Shown: positions 23,111-33,619 of the stretch, piece after piece | Position numbering within the stretch: position 1 is the stretch's first letter | How the letters are laid out: each line of letters starts with the position of its first letter | Source of the DNA: Otatea glauca | Taxonomy: Eukaryota; Streptophyta; Magnoliopsida; Poales; Poaceae | Assembly (NCBI GenBank): GCA_036346275.1 | Contig: CM070727.1 | Location: forward strand, 6,749,760-6,813,759 | Direction of reading: 5' to 3' | Length of the DNA: 64,000 nt | The notes under the pieces: model-generated | What the model was told of the DNA's origin: nothing | Seen by the model: the letters and a program-made list of their open reading frames with translations, nothing else | Database searches by the model: none | Position numbers and translations under genes: made by a program

Positions 23111-24391
23111 GCGTTTTCTCGATTTACTTGTGTGTGGAGCGTCGATCGCGCGTTTTCTCGATTTGCTCGTGTGGAGAGCAGCGCCCGCGGCGTAGAACGC
23201 CGCGTATAGGTTTCTAGTTTATTTACATTTCATATAGATTTAAGATTGCGTTAGGACACTTTGATCAAAGAAGCTACCTCTACATCCATAAACAGAATTT
23301 AGTTGTTCTATAACGTAATTTACGGCCAGCATATACACACAGATAATTTCGATGAATCTATTCTCGAGAATTGCCACATCAAGAATCGTGTGCTGTAGAT
23401 TAAAGTGATGAACCATATCCGAGGATGCTATTCCTCGAGAATCCAGAGTATGGGCGTGCATAAGATAGCATAATTATCACGATAAAGATTTCTTGATGGC
23501 ATAAGGGTATTTTTTTATCAACGAGAACGACCTCGCCATGCATGCATGGATGAAGGTTGCTGCAATCAAGAAATTCCGAATTTCGATCTCTGTAGTTATC
23601 TGGTAGAATACGTACCATCAGCAGATTAGTGTGTGGAATACATGTAGCCATGTATGCGTGCTTCATTATGGATGCATTTGGTTGGTGAGATGAGGTTGAA
23701 TGTGACAGAATAATCTTATGCCATTTGGTTTTATTATTTTAGGTGAATGGAATGGTTCAGCATCTATAGTGAATATTCCTCAAATTTGTATCCTACCGTC
23801 CATGATGGATGATTTTATTCAAACAATCAAACACATGAATCAAACACATGGATGACTTTTTTTTTTAACCATCTCACCCTATTTTCACGAGGTTTGGATT
23901 GTTTCTGGAATATAACGTTCCCATTATTCCTACCAGTGGAAAATATATACCGGCAATAATGCCCGTATATCATTTTGTTCGTACAGGACGCAAGAATATC
24001 TCTGCATTATCATCTGAAGCAGTCCATATATGCCTTTATCACTAATGTTCCTTGATATATTCCACCGAGAATAATCCGTGAAATCTCGATAGCAAATGCA
24101 ATTTTTCGTGTCTCAAAAAGCCACAGGGGAAGGTACTCTCTGCAGCCAATTTACCAACGCGCGCGACTGTAGCCAGAACTCTGTTCCTCTCGATCGCTAC
24201 CTAAAATCACGTCACATTATTCTTCCAGGGGATAAATTCCCAATTCTTGGCACCTTCCATCGGTTAGGAATTATCACTACAGGGGTATGCACCAAATTGT
24301 ACTGTTTGTTGGTTGAACAGAGGTTAAACGAGCGATTCTACTCGTACTTCGACACTTTCCACTACGTCTAGTCTAGGCTTAATCAGACTTA
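23111..24391. other. Intergenic DNA
   Basis: No gene was recognised. A weakly MITE-like segment (about 23685-23900, with CATTTGGTTGGTGAGATG) may be a degenerate relative of elements such as 31186-31733, but I cannot define its ends. Confidence 0.4.
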
Positions 24392-24621
24392 GGGTCTGTT
24401 TGTTTCAGCTTTAGATTCTCTAAAAGCTGATTCTGGATTGTGGTTTATGAGAAGTTGATTCTTCAAAAGCTAAATCCAAAAGCACATATGAAGTGAATTG
24501 TGGATTCTAGTGTATATGAGTGGTGTGGATTGTCAGAATCGGATTCTAGAATCAGACTGTTTGTTTCTGATTCTGCTTTTGGGACCAGAATCCAGAATCA
24601 AAAGCTAAAACAAACAGGCCC
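24392..24621. mobile_element. Tourist-like MITE (family T1, copy 1)
   Basis: About 230 bp with inverted ends GGGTCTGTTTGTTTCAGCTTT and GGGCCTGTTTGTTTTAGCTTT (right end read in reverse). Preceded by TTA and followed by TAG. It is strongly similar along its whole length to 35653-35883. No coding frame. End sequence and size fit PIF/Harbinger-derived Tourist MITEs. Confidence 0.85.
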
Positions 24622-24849
24622 TAGTCTGTCGCGCTATCGGACCCTCTAACCATCACAATTTTTATTTTAGTTTTATACCATTTTATTGGTTGACACTTTA
24701 AAAAATATCACTTATTGTCTCAATAACATATAGGTCTAGGACTACATATCATTAAGATAACGAGTAATATTTTCTGAAATTCTAACTTTTAAAGTGGTAT
24801 AGTATGAATTATCCTTTTTTTTTCTAAGATGCTACTGCACTTATGCTTC

Positions 24850-25050
24850 AACACTAAGGGTCTGTTTAGTTTATTTCCAATGGTTACTAATGTTTGGCTT
24901 ACCAAATTTTAGTAGCGTTGATCAAAAATAGCAAGCATTTGATTTGCTATCAAATTTTGACAAGATTCTTTTCTTCTTTAGTTTATTTTCTTGTTAATCT
25001 TTGATCAAAAGTTTGGTAGCTAATTTGGTGACAGTTTAGTGAGACTAATT
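24850..25050. mobile_element. MITE of the ATCAAATTTGG family
   Basis: Shares GGTTACTAATGTTTGGC, AGTAGCGTTGATCAA and GCAAGCATTTGATTTGCTA(T/C)CAAATTTTGACAAGAT-type blocks with 12120-12340 in the opposite orientation. Noncoding, edges approximate. Confidence 0.55.
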
Positions 25051-25876
25051 TTCCCCCTTAATTAGGTGTTCTACTCGTGCTTCATCCCTGTTGCACCCCT
25101 TTAATTTCGGACACAAAAAAATCTGGACTGAATGCACGTTACACGTGAGACCAATCTGAGCATCTGATGGCAAGTCCAGTTCTTATTGGCCTTTGGATGC
25201 ATGAGGTGGTACTCATAAGAGTATAATAATGTAATGTCAGCCGTCTACAAACTTTACCGTATAGGATTTTTGCTGCCTTGGGGAAAGAGAAAGAGTGAGT
25301 GTAGCTGTCATTTTTTTTAAAGAGATGACCCAAAGTCCCAAACCTATGAATTTATGGTATATAGATAACACAAAACACCATTGTATAAATTATTATTTAT
25401 AATAAATATTTTTTTCATGTCATAATTAAAAAATTGTAGAGTTCTATAAAAACAAACTTACCAACAAACCATTATACAAGTCATATTTAGTTTTTGTTTT
25501 TAGATGGCATGAAGAAATATATAGACAAAAGTCATTTATATTATACATGCTCTAAGGATATGTAAAATGGTGTGATACTAGCCGTCTATGAGTTTTGGTA
25601 TGTAAGATTTTTTGCTAACGTAGGGAGAGAGAAAGATGAGAAGGTGTGTAGCTATCTCTTTGTGAAAAGACGACTAAATAGACAACGTAAAATATCAATA
25701 TACAAATTATTGTCTATAACAAATAAATTTTCATGCTATAATTAAAAGATTGAGGGCTCATAGAGACAATCTTAAAATATTATCTATTATAAAAATTATC
25801 TTTTTTTTTTAGATGATATAGAGAAGTACAGAGATAGTAGTTGTGTTTACTGTAGTACATGCTCTAAGAGCATAAC
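25051..25876. other. AT-rich DNA with two related short repeats
   Basis: Segments at about 25190-25320 and 25555-25680 share TACTAGCCGTCTA(T/C)-type, GTATAGGATTTTTGCT and AGAGAAAGA blocks. Both are followed by ATACATGCTCTAAG (25546 and 25855). They look like two tandem degenerate MITEs. No gene. Confidence 0.5.
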
Positions 25877-26374
25877 TAGGGGTGGGCATTTTTAATCCGA
25901 AATCGAATTAACCGATTATTTCGGTTTTGTTCGGTTTTCGGATTTTGGTTCGGTTTTTGTTTTGGTAAAATTCGGTTTTCGGTTTGATTTTTTACTTCCA
26001 AAAATCGAAATAACCGAATAGCCCATGTACAATACCATTTTTATAATGTTCTTTCTAAAGCCACTAAATAATTCGCATATTCTAACACATTTATGCATAT
26101 GTTTGGTATATTCATATATTCTATTATGCTTATATTGTAATGACCTACAAATATTGTGTAGGTTTATCCCTACTCTATCTTGCGATATGAGGACTAAATC
26201 TAATCTACCTAGTGTTTATTCATATTTCGGTTAGCCGAAATACCGAATTAACCGAAACGAAGTTCGGTTCGGTTTTTTATTTTGGTCCGAGAAATTCGAT
26301 GACCAATTTCCAAAAACCGAATTATTTTAAAACCGAAAAATTCGAACCGATTAAACCGAAAAAATTGAACGCCA
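25877..26374. mobile_element. Non-autonomous hAT relative rich in TTCGGTT motifs
   Basis: Left end TAGGGGTGGGCA, right end (read in reverse) TGGGTGGCGTTCAA. Both arms carry repeated TTCGGTT/AACCGAA motifs in inverted orientation. The TAGGGGTGGGC end is typical of plant hAT MITEs. The flanking octamers (AGCATAAC and TTCGATGC) do not match, so the element is old, rearranged, or the right end is misplaced. Confidence 0.6.
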
Positions 26375-27101
26375 CCCATTCGATGCAAGCGGCCGTATGG
26401 CCATATAGATGTGAGAGAAACGGGACACCGGCGGGGACACGGCAAAAGATCAGATCGCCAGCCGGTATTTCACCCCCATGCGAACAAGAACACGTGAGGG
26501 CGATGCTAGAATGTCTCGTTTTTATACGCGGGCATTCTAGCTGGGATCTACGTACGTACGTAACTTAATTCGTACTTAAATGTTCGTGTCGATCGATGAT
26601 CTCGTTTGTTCCAGGGCATTAATTAGCCTTTGATCCCTCGCGTAGGCTAGGAATGTGATCGTGTGCTCAGGCACTCCGTCACGCAGGGTAAAATGATGGA
26701 GTTTCTCAGTCAAGTTTCGCATACAAATGTAAACGCTACAGCTGAACTTTGGCTTATATTTACACCCTAAAACAAACGAAAACTCAGCTCAGGATTTACA
26801 CGCACAAATAGCATGCCACGTGTTATACTTTGAGTAGGTTCAATATCATCTCATTTGTATAGGACCTAGTCTGGTAGGATTGATCTTCTCTGATTAAAAA
26901 AAAATCAATTTGGAGTTTGGACAGAGGTCCATGAGGAGGCTGGCGTCGCCTGATGTATGGACGTACGTACACCTGCTGTTGGTTGGTCCAAACGTTGATA
27001 TGGGTGAACTACTATTTGTGATCAATGATCGCCCCTTGACCATGTTGCCCTATCCTGAGCATGATCTCAGATTGGCACCGCTCACAGATCGAGACTAACC
27101 T
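26375..27101. other. Intergenic DNA, no gene seen
   Basis: Unremarkable mixed-composition sequence. The short frames lack domain features. Confidence 0.4.
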
Positions 27102-27109
27102 GGTGGTGG

Positions 27110-27459
27110 CAAGGTTTCAAATTTGGGTTTGGGGTCGTATCTCGGAAGTGACCGAAATCCGAGATCTCGGCGAAATCTCAGTTTTTTTTACGAAAATCTG
27201 ACGAAATCTAAAAAATAAATTTCAAATCCAGTTTTGTTTAGATAGGGATTTCCGAGATCTCGGCGAAAAACACAGGAATCTCGACCCAAAAAACTTAAAA
27301 TCCGATCAAAATACCTCATATTCACATCACAGACGGTTTTTTTTTTTGCTAAAAACGTATGTGATTTGTATTTTTGAAAATTTTCAAAAAAAATTCATTT
27401 CACCAGGATTTAAAATCTCGGCCGAGATTTCCGAAATTTCACCGAGATTTTGAATCTTG
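27110..27459. mobile_element. 350-bp hAT-type MITE with perfect 8-bp duplication
   Basis: Flanked by GGTGGTGG at 27102-27109 and 27460-27467. Ends are CAAGGTTTCAAAT and, in reverse, CAAGATTCAAAAT. The interior has TCTCGGCGAAATTTC-type motifs shared with the longer family members at 12458-14702 and 59014-59892. It is an internally shortened member of that family. Confidence 0.85.
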
Positions 27460-27467
27460 GGTGGTGG

Positions 27468-28282
27468 CCACAAGGCGATGCCCACAGCTCAGGCCAGAAT
27501 TCGCGCAAGACAGGCAGCATAGCTTCAGTAGATGCCAATGACGTTCTTTTTTCCTCGCGCCGGAATGGCGGTTCGCCGCCTTTGCCGGAACGGCCAAGAA
27601 ATGCGACGCGCGGAGCCGGCTTTCTTCACGCTCGGGCGGACAAAAACACGTGTAGAAGAGAACCACGTACAGTTACGATCGAGGAGAAAACATTATTCAT
27701 AGATAAAATATCAGCGCTCCGGCCAGAAATCTGGAGCTGTTACTTACAGGTGCCATTTACAAACACAGAAAACGCATGCAGTTTTTGACATGGAGTATGA
27801 CTAATGGAACTGTCTGTGAGAAGAGACCAAATCCGACTGTGTAGGTGATCTTTCTTCCCCCGACTTCAGAGCAATCACGAATACATAACAGAAAGCACCA
27901 ACAAGGTTTTGCGTTGAATTCCAGAAATCAGAACTCAGACGCGTCCAGAAATTGTGAACTGAGTTGATCTTCATTCGTTCGGCGGCTCCAGACATGCAAA
28001 CGGATGCTGCTAACTCCAGGTTTTGCTGTTCTTTGCCAATAAAGCCACAGTTATTCGAGCAGTACGTTGGAACAGCCTAATCCCCAAGCCACGTCGCAGC
28101 CAGCCAAGAAAATTACTGACAAAGCTCAGTAAGTTTTTAGCTTTACATAAGCACTTGGAACAGCCAGCATCATTCATAGTGAAGGCAAATTCTGATTATA
28201 GTTGGACATTATTAAATGTATCGGGAAAAAAGGAAGAAGGCATTGCCCCAAAACTTACCATCTGATTTCTAAGCTCCAAATG
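27468..28282. other. 3' flank of the OTU gene
   Basis: The part nearest 28283 probably contains the OTU 3' UTR (minus strand). No additional gene was recognised. A GC-rich patch at 27540-27640 has opposed frames but no domain. Confidence 0.4.
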
Positions 28283-29905
28283 TTACAGTCTTGACCTCGG
28301 TCCACTCTTTCCTGGTATCTGCAGAGCATCATAATGGCCGAAACCATGGTAAAGAACTTGAATAGGATCTTCTTTCGCATACTGTTGGCCATATTCAGCT
28401 ATTGCTATTAAACCGCTTGCTTCTACATCATGCATGTAAACAGTGATTGCCATCCTGCAAAACAGTAATGATATTCTTACTGCCTTGGTACTTCACAGTC
28501 TCTAAAAAAGGACCAAATATAAAAAGCCGATACACGAACGAAATTGTCCACTATCTAATTAAAATTTTGTCAGTATAATAACCAAATAATTGTCCATTAT
28601 TGATTTGTGAGGGTTGTCAATGATGCTAAATGAGCAAGTGAAGCCAACTAATTCCATAAATCCTACATAGATATGACTAGTGCGCACATGCGTTCTATTA
28701 GAACACACACTTCACTGATGTACAGTTAAGCTAAAGTAGCAAAAAACAAGGAAATCTTCAAAAATCATGGCTAATACTCACTGAAGAACATGTGAAGCCA
28801 TGAACAGTTCTGGCTCACCTCCCCACACATGTGACTTCCTAATCTGGGAGACATGTGTATCAAAGTCCCCCTCAATAAACCTGCAAATTTATGCCACAAC
28901 AAATGATAAGCATGCAAAGCTCTACAGTCTACACTAACTATTTTAGATGCAGGAGAACAAACAGCATCATGAGGAAAGCTAGAAGCTAACCATTCAGTCT
29001 CTACCCGTCTCTTGATAAATTCATCAGCCACCTAACAGCAGCAACATTTGTATAGGGGTATTAGAGGAAGAGGCCAATCAGACAACGGTTGCTTTGCCTT
29101 CTAAGCAACATTAAGTGTTTAAGAACAGAATAAGAATTCATAAAAAATATGAATACCTCAGCAGAACATTACAAACATACCATTATTCTCAAATCATCAG
29201 CCAGCTTTCTCTGAAGATCCTCATTAGGTGAGGGTTTCCCTGACCTAATGCATGCACCATGAGCCACAGAACGGAACAAGCATCTTCCATCTCCAAGAAT
29301 GCCTGCGGGTCCCATGTGAATCAATCACAAGTCTCCCAACGATGTTATGCTTTGACCACGTGTATATTGTAAATAGAAACAAAAAAGTTCCCACTCTCAC
29401 CAGTGACAGAATAATCTGTGTAAACTTTCTTCCCATGAGTAGAACTAATGGATGATTCACTAGTTTGGGCAGTATCGATGCTATTGTCCACAGGACCCTC
29501 AGCATTTGCCATCCCAGAAACTGCAAAACTTAAGCAAAGTCCAGTGCCTGTACCTCCTATTTTTTGTGCCATACTTCTCAAATCCCAGCTAATACTAGAA
29601 AGCTTTTGATGCGAGGGCATATCAAACTTTACATTTAGGATATGATTTCTCACTGATAAACTGCAGTGCAATCGTCGCCCCAAACAGACAAAGCATGTCT
29701 CACTTTGCATATGAGATGACTTCATGTTCTTCTTGGGGGGAGAACAAACTAAACATGCCTTTGCATGATAACTTATTGCTTGTGAATGAGAATACTTCCA
29801 TAAGGCCATGCTCTGTGTCAACCCTCCTTGTAACTGACTATGCTGGGAATACATGCTATAAGAAGTACAGCGTTGCAAACAGAGAGCAGGTGGGTAGAGC
29901 AGCAT
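28283..29905 (-). CDS. OTU-domain cysteine protease (deubiquitinase)
   Basis: Coding exons on the minus strand: 29905-29401, 29302-29181, 29031-28991, 28880-28782, 28454-28283. All have GT-AG borders and matching phases, giving 312 aa. Residues 1-168 form a low-conservation N-terminal part. The OTU domain starts at residue 169 with GILGDGRCLFRSVAHGAC, supplying the catalytic Asp173 and Cys176, and ends with GFGHYDALQIPG, supplying His296. Intermediate blocks ETEWFIEGDFDTHV and VWGGEPELFMASHVLQ fit the plant family of Arabidopsis At3g57810 (OTU4). OTU enzymes cleave ubiquitin from substrates or chains; linkage preference cannot be read here. The start ATG is preceded in frame by TAA 15 bases upstream, and exon 2 has its own acceptor (TTTTTCAG) just before it, so an untranslated first exon lies upstream. 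Confidence 0.95.
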
Positions 29906-30771
29906 CTGCTTATAGTATTACCAAGTGTTAACTGAAAAACACATTTGGAGAACCAGAATAAGAATGAGTGGAATATGAGACCATTGTTTTGACATACAAA
30001 TTAATTAAGACAACACACTGAAGTAGAATATATACCGTAGCCTAAACCTGTGACATGCTTCATTTAAATAGTAGCATCAACTGAAGAAAATTAAATTGTA
30101 TTTCAACACAGCTACAGACTATACAATATCCATCCAGGAAATGCACATGTTAAGGAAAAAACTACAAGCGCAGGAGATAGCAAGCATGAAGGGTGTCAAT
30201 GACAGCAACCTTTAGCAAATTACCACACTCTTTTGAGCTTCGAAAAAACAAAAGGATGGAAGGTCCCTATCTGAATCTGAATATAGCTAATTACTTGCTA
30301 GGTTGAATATACCGAGCACACAGCTGCTAGAACATAGAAAATTGTTCTCTTTATCTTTTTTTCTTGCTCACACTTGCGTAGATAGTTCATGTCATCCTGA
30401 TGAACCTCTCAGAATATGCTACAAAGAAACTGCCCCTCCAAAATCCTAAACATTCGAAAAGACCATTCTACATTCATATAATTCAGATTCGTATCTTGGC
30501 CACAAAGCGGAGTTTCGTGCTATCAAGGCTTCCACTCTATCTACATGGTTATGGTTATTGGTAACAACAGGGCCATGTAAAACTGTAATTGCCGTATTCA
30601 CAACACACAAGCCACACAACCCATAAACCCTAACATTGGAGGCCAATAGCAATCTATCTACGCGTCAGTTTAACGAGTGGTAACACACCTATATCTTACC
30701 AGTAGTTACCCGGGATAGAGAATCGAGGGGAGACAACTCAAACTAACCGCAGCAAGCAGAGGGAACAGATT

Positions 30772-31015
30772 TGCACCTCGAGGCGTTGGTCCTCAGGTTG
30801 AGCGAATCGAACAGGGAAGATACGCTGCAAGAAAGAGACTCGAGAAAAATACAGGCTGCGAGAACCGAGGGGACAAAAGAGGCGGTTCTTGGAGCGGGAA
30901 CGGGAGCGGAAGAGGAAGGGTTAGTGCAAGCGGAAGGTTCCGCAGACGAGAAGCGAGGGGATTCGTCGGTTTGCGGACGCGTGGAGGAAGACGAGGACCG
31001 ACCGAGTGGAAGGCG
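30772..31015 (-). other. Probable untranslated exon 1 of the OTU gene
   Basis: On the minus strand a CT-rich leader ends CGCCTCGAG followed by GTGCAAATC, a plausible 5' splice donor at about 30772/30771. The matching acceptor (TTTTTCAG) lies near 29940, just before the coding exon. This implies a 5'-UTR intron of about 830 bp, a common feature of grass genes that boosts expression. The 5' limit is uncertain. Confidence 0.5.
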
Positions 31016-31020
31016 CTACT

Positions 31021-31037
31021 TGGGCTTTTGATGGGCT
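31021..31037. promoter_or_regulatory. Two site II (TGGGCT) elements upstream of the OTU gene
   Basis: TGGGCT occurs at 31021-31026 and 31032-31037, immediately upstream of the proposed leader exon, followed by GGCCCGGCCC. Site II motifs (TGGGCC/T) are bound by TCP factors and occur in clusters in plant housekeeping promoters. Confidence 0.5.
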
Positions 31038-31185
31038 TAAGGCCCGGCCCGTACTCGCAAATTTACTGTCGGGTTAAGGCTCATGTACTCGCAAATTTGC
31101 TGTCACAGACCAGCGCTTGTGAAAACAGAGGGTTCCCCCCCGTATGGTCATCTAGCTCGGATGAGATGGAGCTATCCAGGTGGTT

Positions 31186-31733
31186 GTTTGGTTGGATAGA
31201 TAGGGATGAACTAATTTTTTGTTTGGTTGGATGGATAAGAATGGATAGAATGAGTCAATTTTTTGTTTGGTTGGATGGATGGGTTAGTTGTAATCAAGGT
31301 TTTGAATTTTAGTTTGAATTTTTTGGATAAAATTTGACTTAAATTTGTTTTTTTTTTGATAAAATGTAATTGTTTGGACAAAATTTGACCGAAAATTGAA
31401 TTTTCGGACAAAATTTCCCAGAAATTTGAATTTTCAAACAAATTTTGACTGAAATTTGAATTTTTGGATAAAATTTGAATTTTTGGACAAAATTTGAATT
31501 TGACTGAGTAAACTTCGGCAAAATATGAATTTGACCGAGTAAACCTCTTCATGTAACAAACTGGATGAGCCCGTCCGACCTTTTTCTTTGAATGACTCTG
31601 TCCAGCATCTTGAGGGAATATTCTAAAAAACTGGATATCTATATCCCATCCATCCACTCATCCAAACAATTGGATGACTCTAAATCCATAAATGGTCATA
31701 TCTCATCTACCTTTATCTATCCAATCAAACGCC
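31186..31733. mobile_element. TIR element of about 548 bp with AAATTTGAATTTT repeats
   Basis: Inverted ends: GTGGTTGTTTGGTTGGATAG on the left, and GTGGCGTTTGATTGGATAG on the right read in reverse. Each arm repeats GTTTGGTTGGATGGAT-type blocks. The centre (31310-31530) is a run of degenerate AAATTTGAATTTTTGGA(C/T)AAAATTTGA units. No coding frame. Class uncertain. Confidence 0.65.
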
Positions 31734-32690
31734 ACCTTACTCACCTGGCTGCTGTGCCTGATTGGAACGCATGAATTTTACAGAATTTTCAGAGAAACAG
31801 TTCAGCTCCTATATTCCAAATAGGGACTGACTTATACGCTGTGTTCCTCGCAAATAAATAAATGAATAAATTGCTAAGTTGTGTGCTGTGCTTATTTTTC
31901 AAATCAAATTTTGTACGGTAGCTGTCAAAATCGAGGACATGTTTGATGCATCGAATTGAAGTTTAACGAATCCTGCTATCTGGTGGTTGATCCTTCCGTA
32001 TTTCCTTTTCACTCGAATAATCTCTTTCTCAGTTACTTCATGCTTTTGTATTGTTCAGAACTTAAACATGCCGATTCACGGTGTGACTGTGGACGACAAT
32101 GCTTAATAGCTTATCAAACACCAAAATGTCTTAAAACGGTTCTACCAAACAAGATTACCGTAGTTTATCTAAGTCCAGAACTAAGTCCAGCTTCCAATGC
32201 CTTGTTCACGGAAGAATGTTATGCTAGTTCGGTCCACACTATTCCAAGTGGATTATACTCGACTACGGTAGAATTGAGATTGAGCAGGTGAAAGTCACCA
32301 GCTCAAGCGAGTCAAAGCTCCAGTGGATCCGAACAACTGGTCAGATTCCTTTCCTCCCAATCAGCAGCCTATTCCATTAGAAGCCTGTATGTATATACAG
32401 AAATACTAGGAAACGATATACCGTTCGCTAGCTTTCGTACTTTCAGCCCGTGAGCCGTGATCACTTGTTCAAACAAGCTCGGTTGCTTCGGTTCTCCGAT
32501 CCCTTGGTCGCGCTACGATTCATCCATCTCTGGGTGTTATGGAGTCGATCAAGGCATAGCTAATATGTAGTTTGTTATGGTGTGGATTACCCTGACTTTT
32601 TATTTTGATCTACTGCATCTAGGGAAAAAAATAATGCTACCATATAAATAAAATACGATGTGGTTGTAAACTTATATAACAAAACAAAAC
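31734..32690. other. Intergenic DNA, no gene seen
   Basis: AT-rich, with frames lacking any domain. It precedes the NHL-like fragment and does not contain a convincing upstream exon for it. Confidence 0.4.
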
Positions 32691-32698
32691 AAAATGCT

Positions 32699-33515
32699 CG
32701 ATCCCCAGCCCTATTGCCACCTTCGCGCACGCAGCCGGCCACGCCGAGGTCTACTACCGCGGCACGCTCGCCGTGGACGCCGACGTGACACTCGGGCGCG
32801 TCGACGCAGGAGGCGTCGAGGTAGTGACCGTCTGTATCACCGTGCTCGCCGACCGCCTCACCGGGTACGCGCCGCAGCTATACGACGACGTGGTCGGCGT
32901 CGGAGACGTGCCGCTCAACATGCGGATGATCGTGCCTGGAACGGTCGCGGTTCTCGGCGTGCTCAGGCGCCACGTGGTGGTGCTTACAGTGTACGACGTC
33001 ACGGCAGATATGGTCAAATGGGCGGCCTGGCACGGCTCGTCTCGATTAGAAAACGGCACGGACCGTTTCGGTCCGGCTAGTAAATAGGTCGTGCCGTGTC
33101 GACCCACATATTAGGGAGGCAGCCCAAACACGACCCGCTAGGCTAACGGGACATGTCGTGCCGACATGGATCCGACGGGCCGAAACGGGCCAGGTCTGGC
33201 TGTTAGTGCAAAAAAATTAAAAAAAAAATCAGAAAAATAGAAAAGTATGAAAAAAATTCAAGAAAAATATGAAAAAATTCAAGAAAAACGACTATTTTTC
33301 AAACTAAACGGGCCATGCCGGGGTGCTGGCCCAAGCACGGCACGGGCTCATGGGCCGTGCTGGCATGGCCTGTTTACGGCTAGGCTGTGCCGTGCTCGGG
33401 TCGGACCAATAGTAGCGTACCTCAGGCCGGCCCGTTTGGCCATCTCTATGTCACGGTCAGCGTGCGCCGATCAGGCGAGCAGAGCTCGTCATGCCGGTAC
33501 AAGACCAAGTTCTAG
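32699..33515 (+). pseudogene. LEA-2/NHL (NDR1/HIN1-like) gene fragment split by a hAT element
   Basis: Two coding pieces in one frame flank the transposon at 33005-33448. The upstream piece (about 32699-33004) includes EVYYRGTLAVDADVTLG, TVLADRLTGYAPQLYDDVVG and RRHVVVLTVYDVT. The downstream piece (from 33449, after one copy of the target duplication) begins with VSVRRSG, contains SSSCRYKTKF and ends at TAG 33513-33515. This order, finishing in a C-R-Y-K-x-K tail, is that of the C-terminal half of membrane-anchored LEA-2/NHL proteins of grasses. The N-terminal membrane helix and first half of the domain are absent, so it was probably a gene fragment before the insertion. Family members act in membrane-associated stress and defence responses; no function is expected from this copy. 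Confidence 0.8.
33005..33448 (-). mobile_element. 444-bp non-autonomous hAT derivative
   Basis: Flanked by CGTCACGG (32997-33004) and TGTCACGG (33449-33456), 7 of 8 identical. Ends read CAGATATGGTCAAATGGG and, in reverse, TAGAGATGGCCAAACGGG. Both subterminal halves match the two ends of the 3.1-kb hAT at 60564-63685, in inverse orientation (for example GGACCGTTTCGGTCCGG, GGCTAACGGG, GAGCACGGCACAG). The short A-rich centre replaces the transposase gene. It is a deletion derivative of that family and could have been mobilised by its transposase. Confidence 0.9.
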
Positions 33516-33619
33516 CTGGGCATGTAATAGGGATGTAGTGTTGTCAGCGTGTGTATTGTGGTTGTGGCAAACAGCAAGAGTGTTGCAAATTAATAGTGGT
33601 TCATATTTAGTGAAAGTTG

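Noticed and set aside
32694..33080. Arg-rich frame starting at the ATG of 32694
   Set aside because: Different phase from the LEA-2-like frame and reads into the transposon; no similarity to a family.
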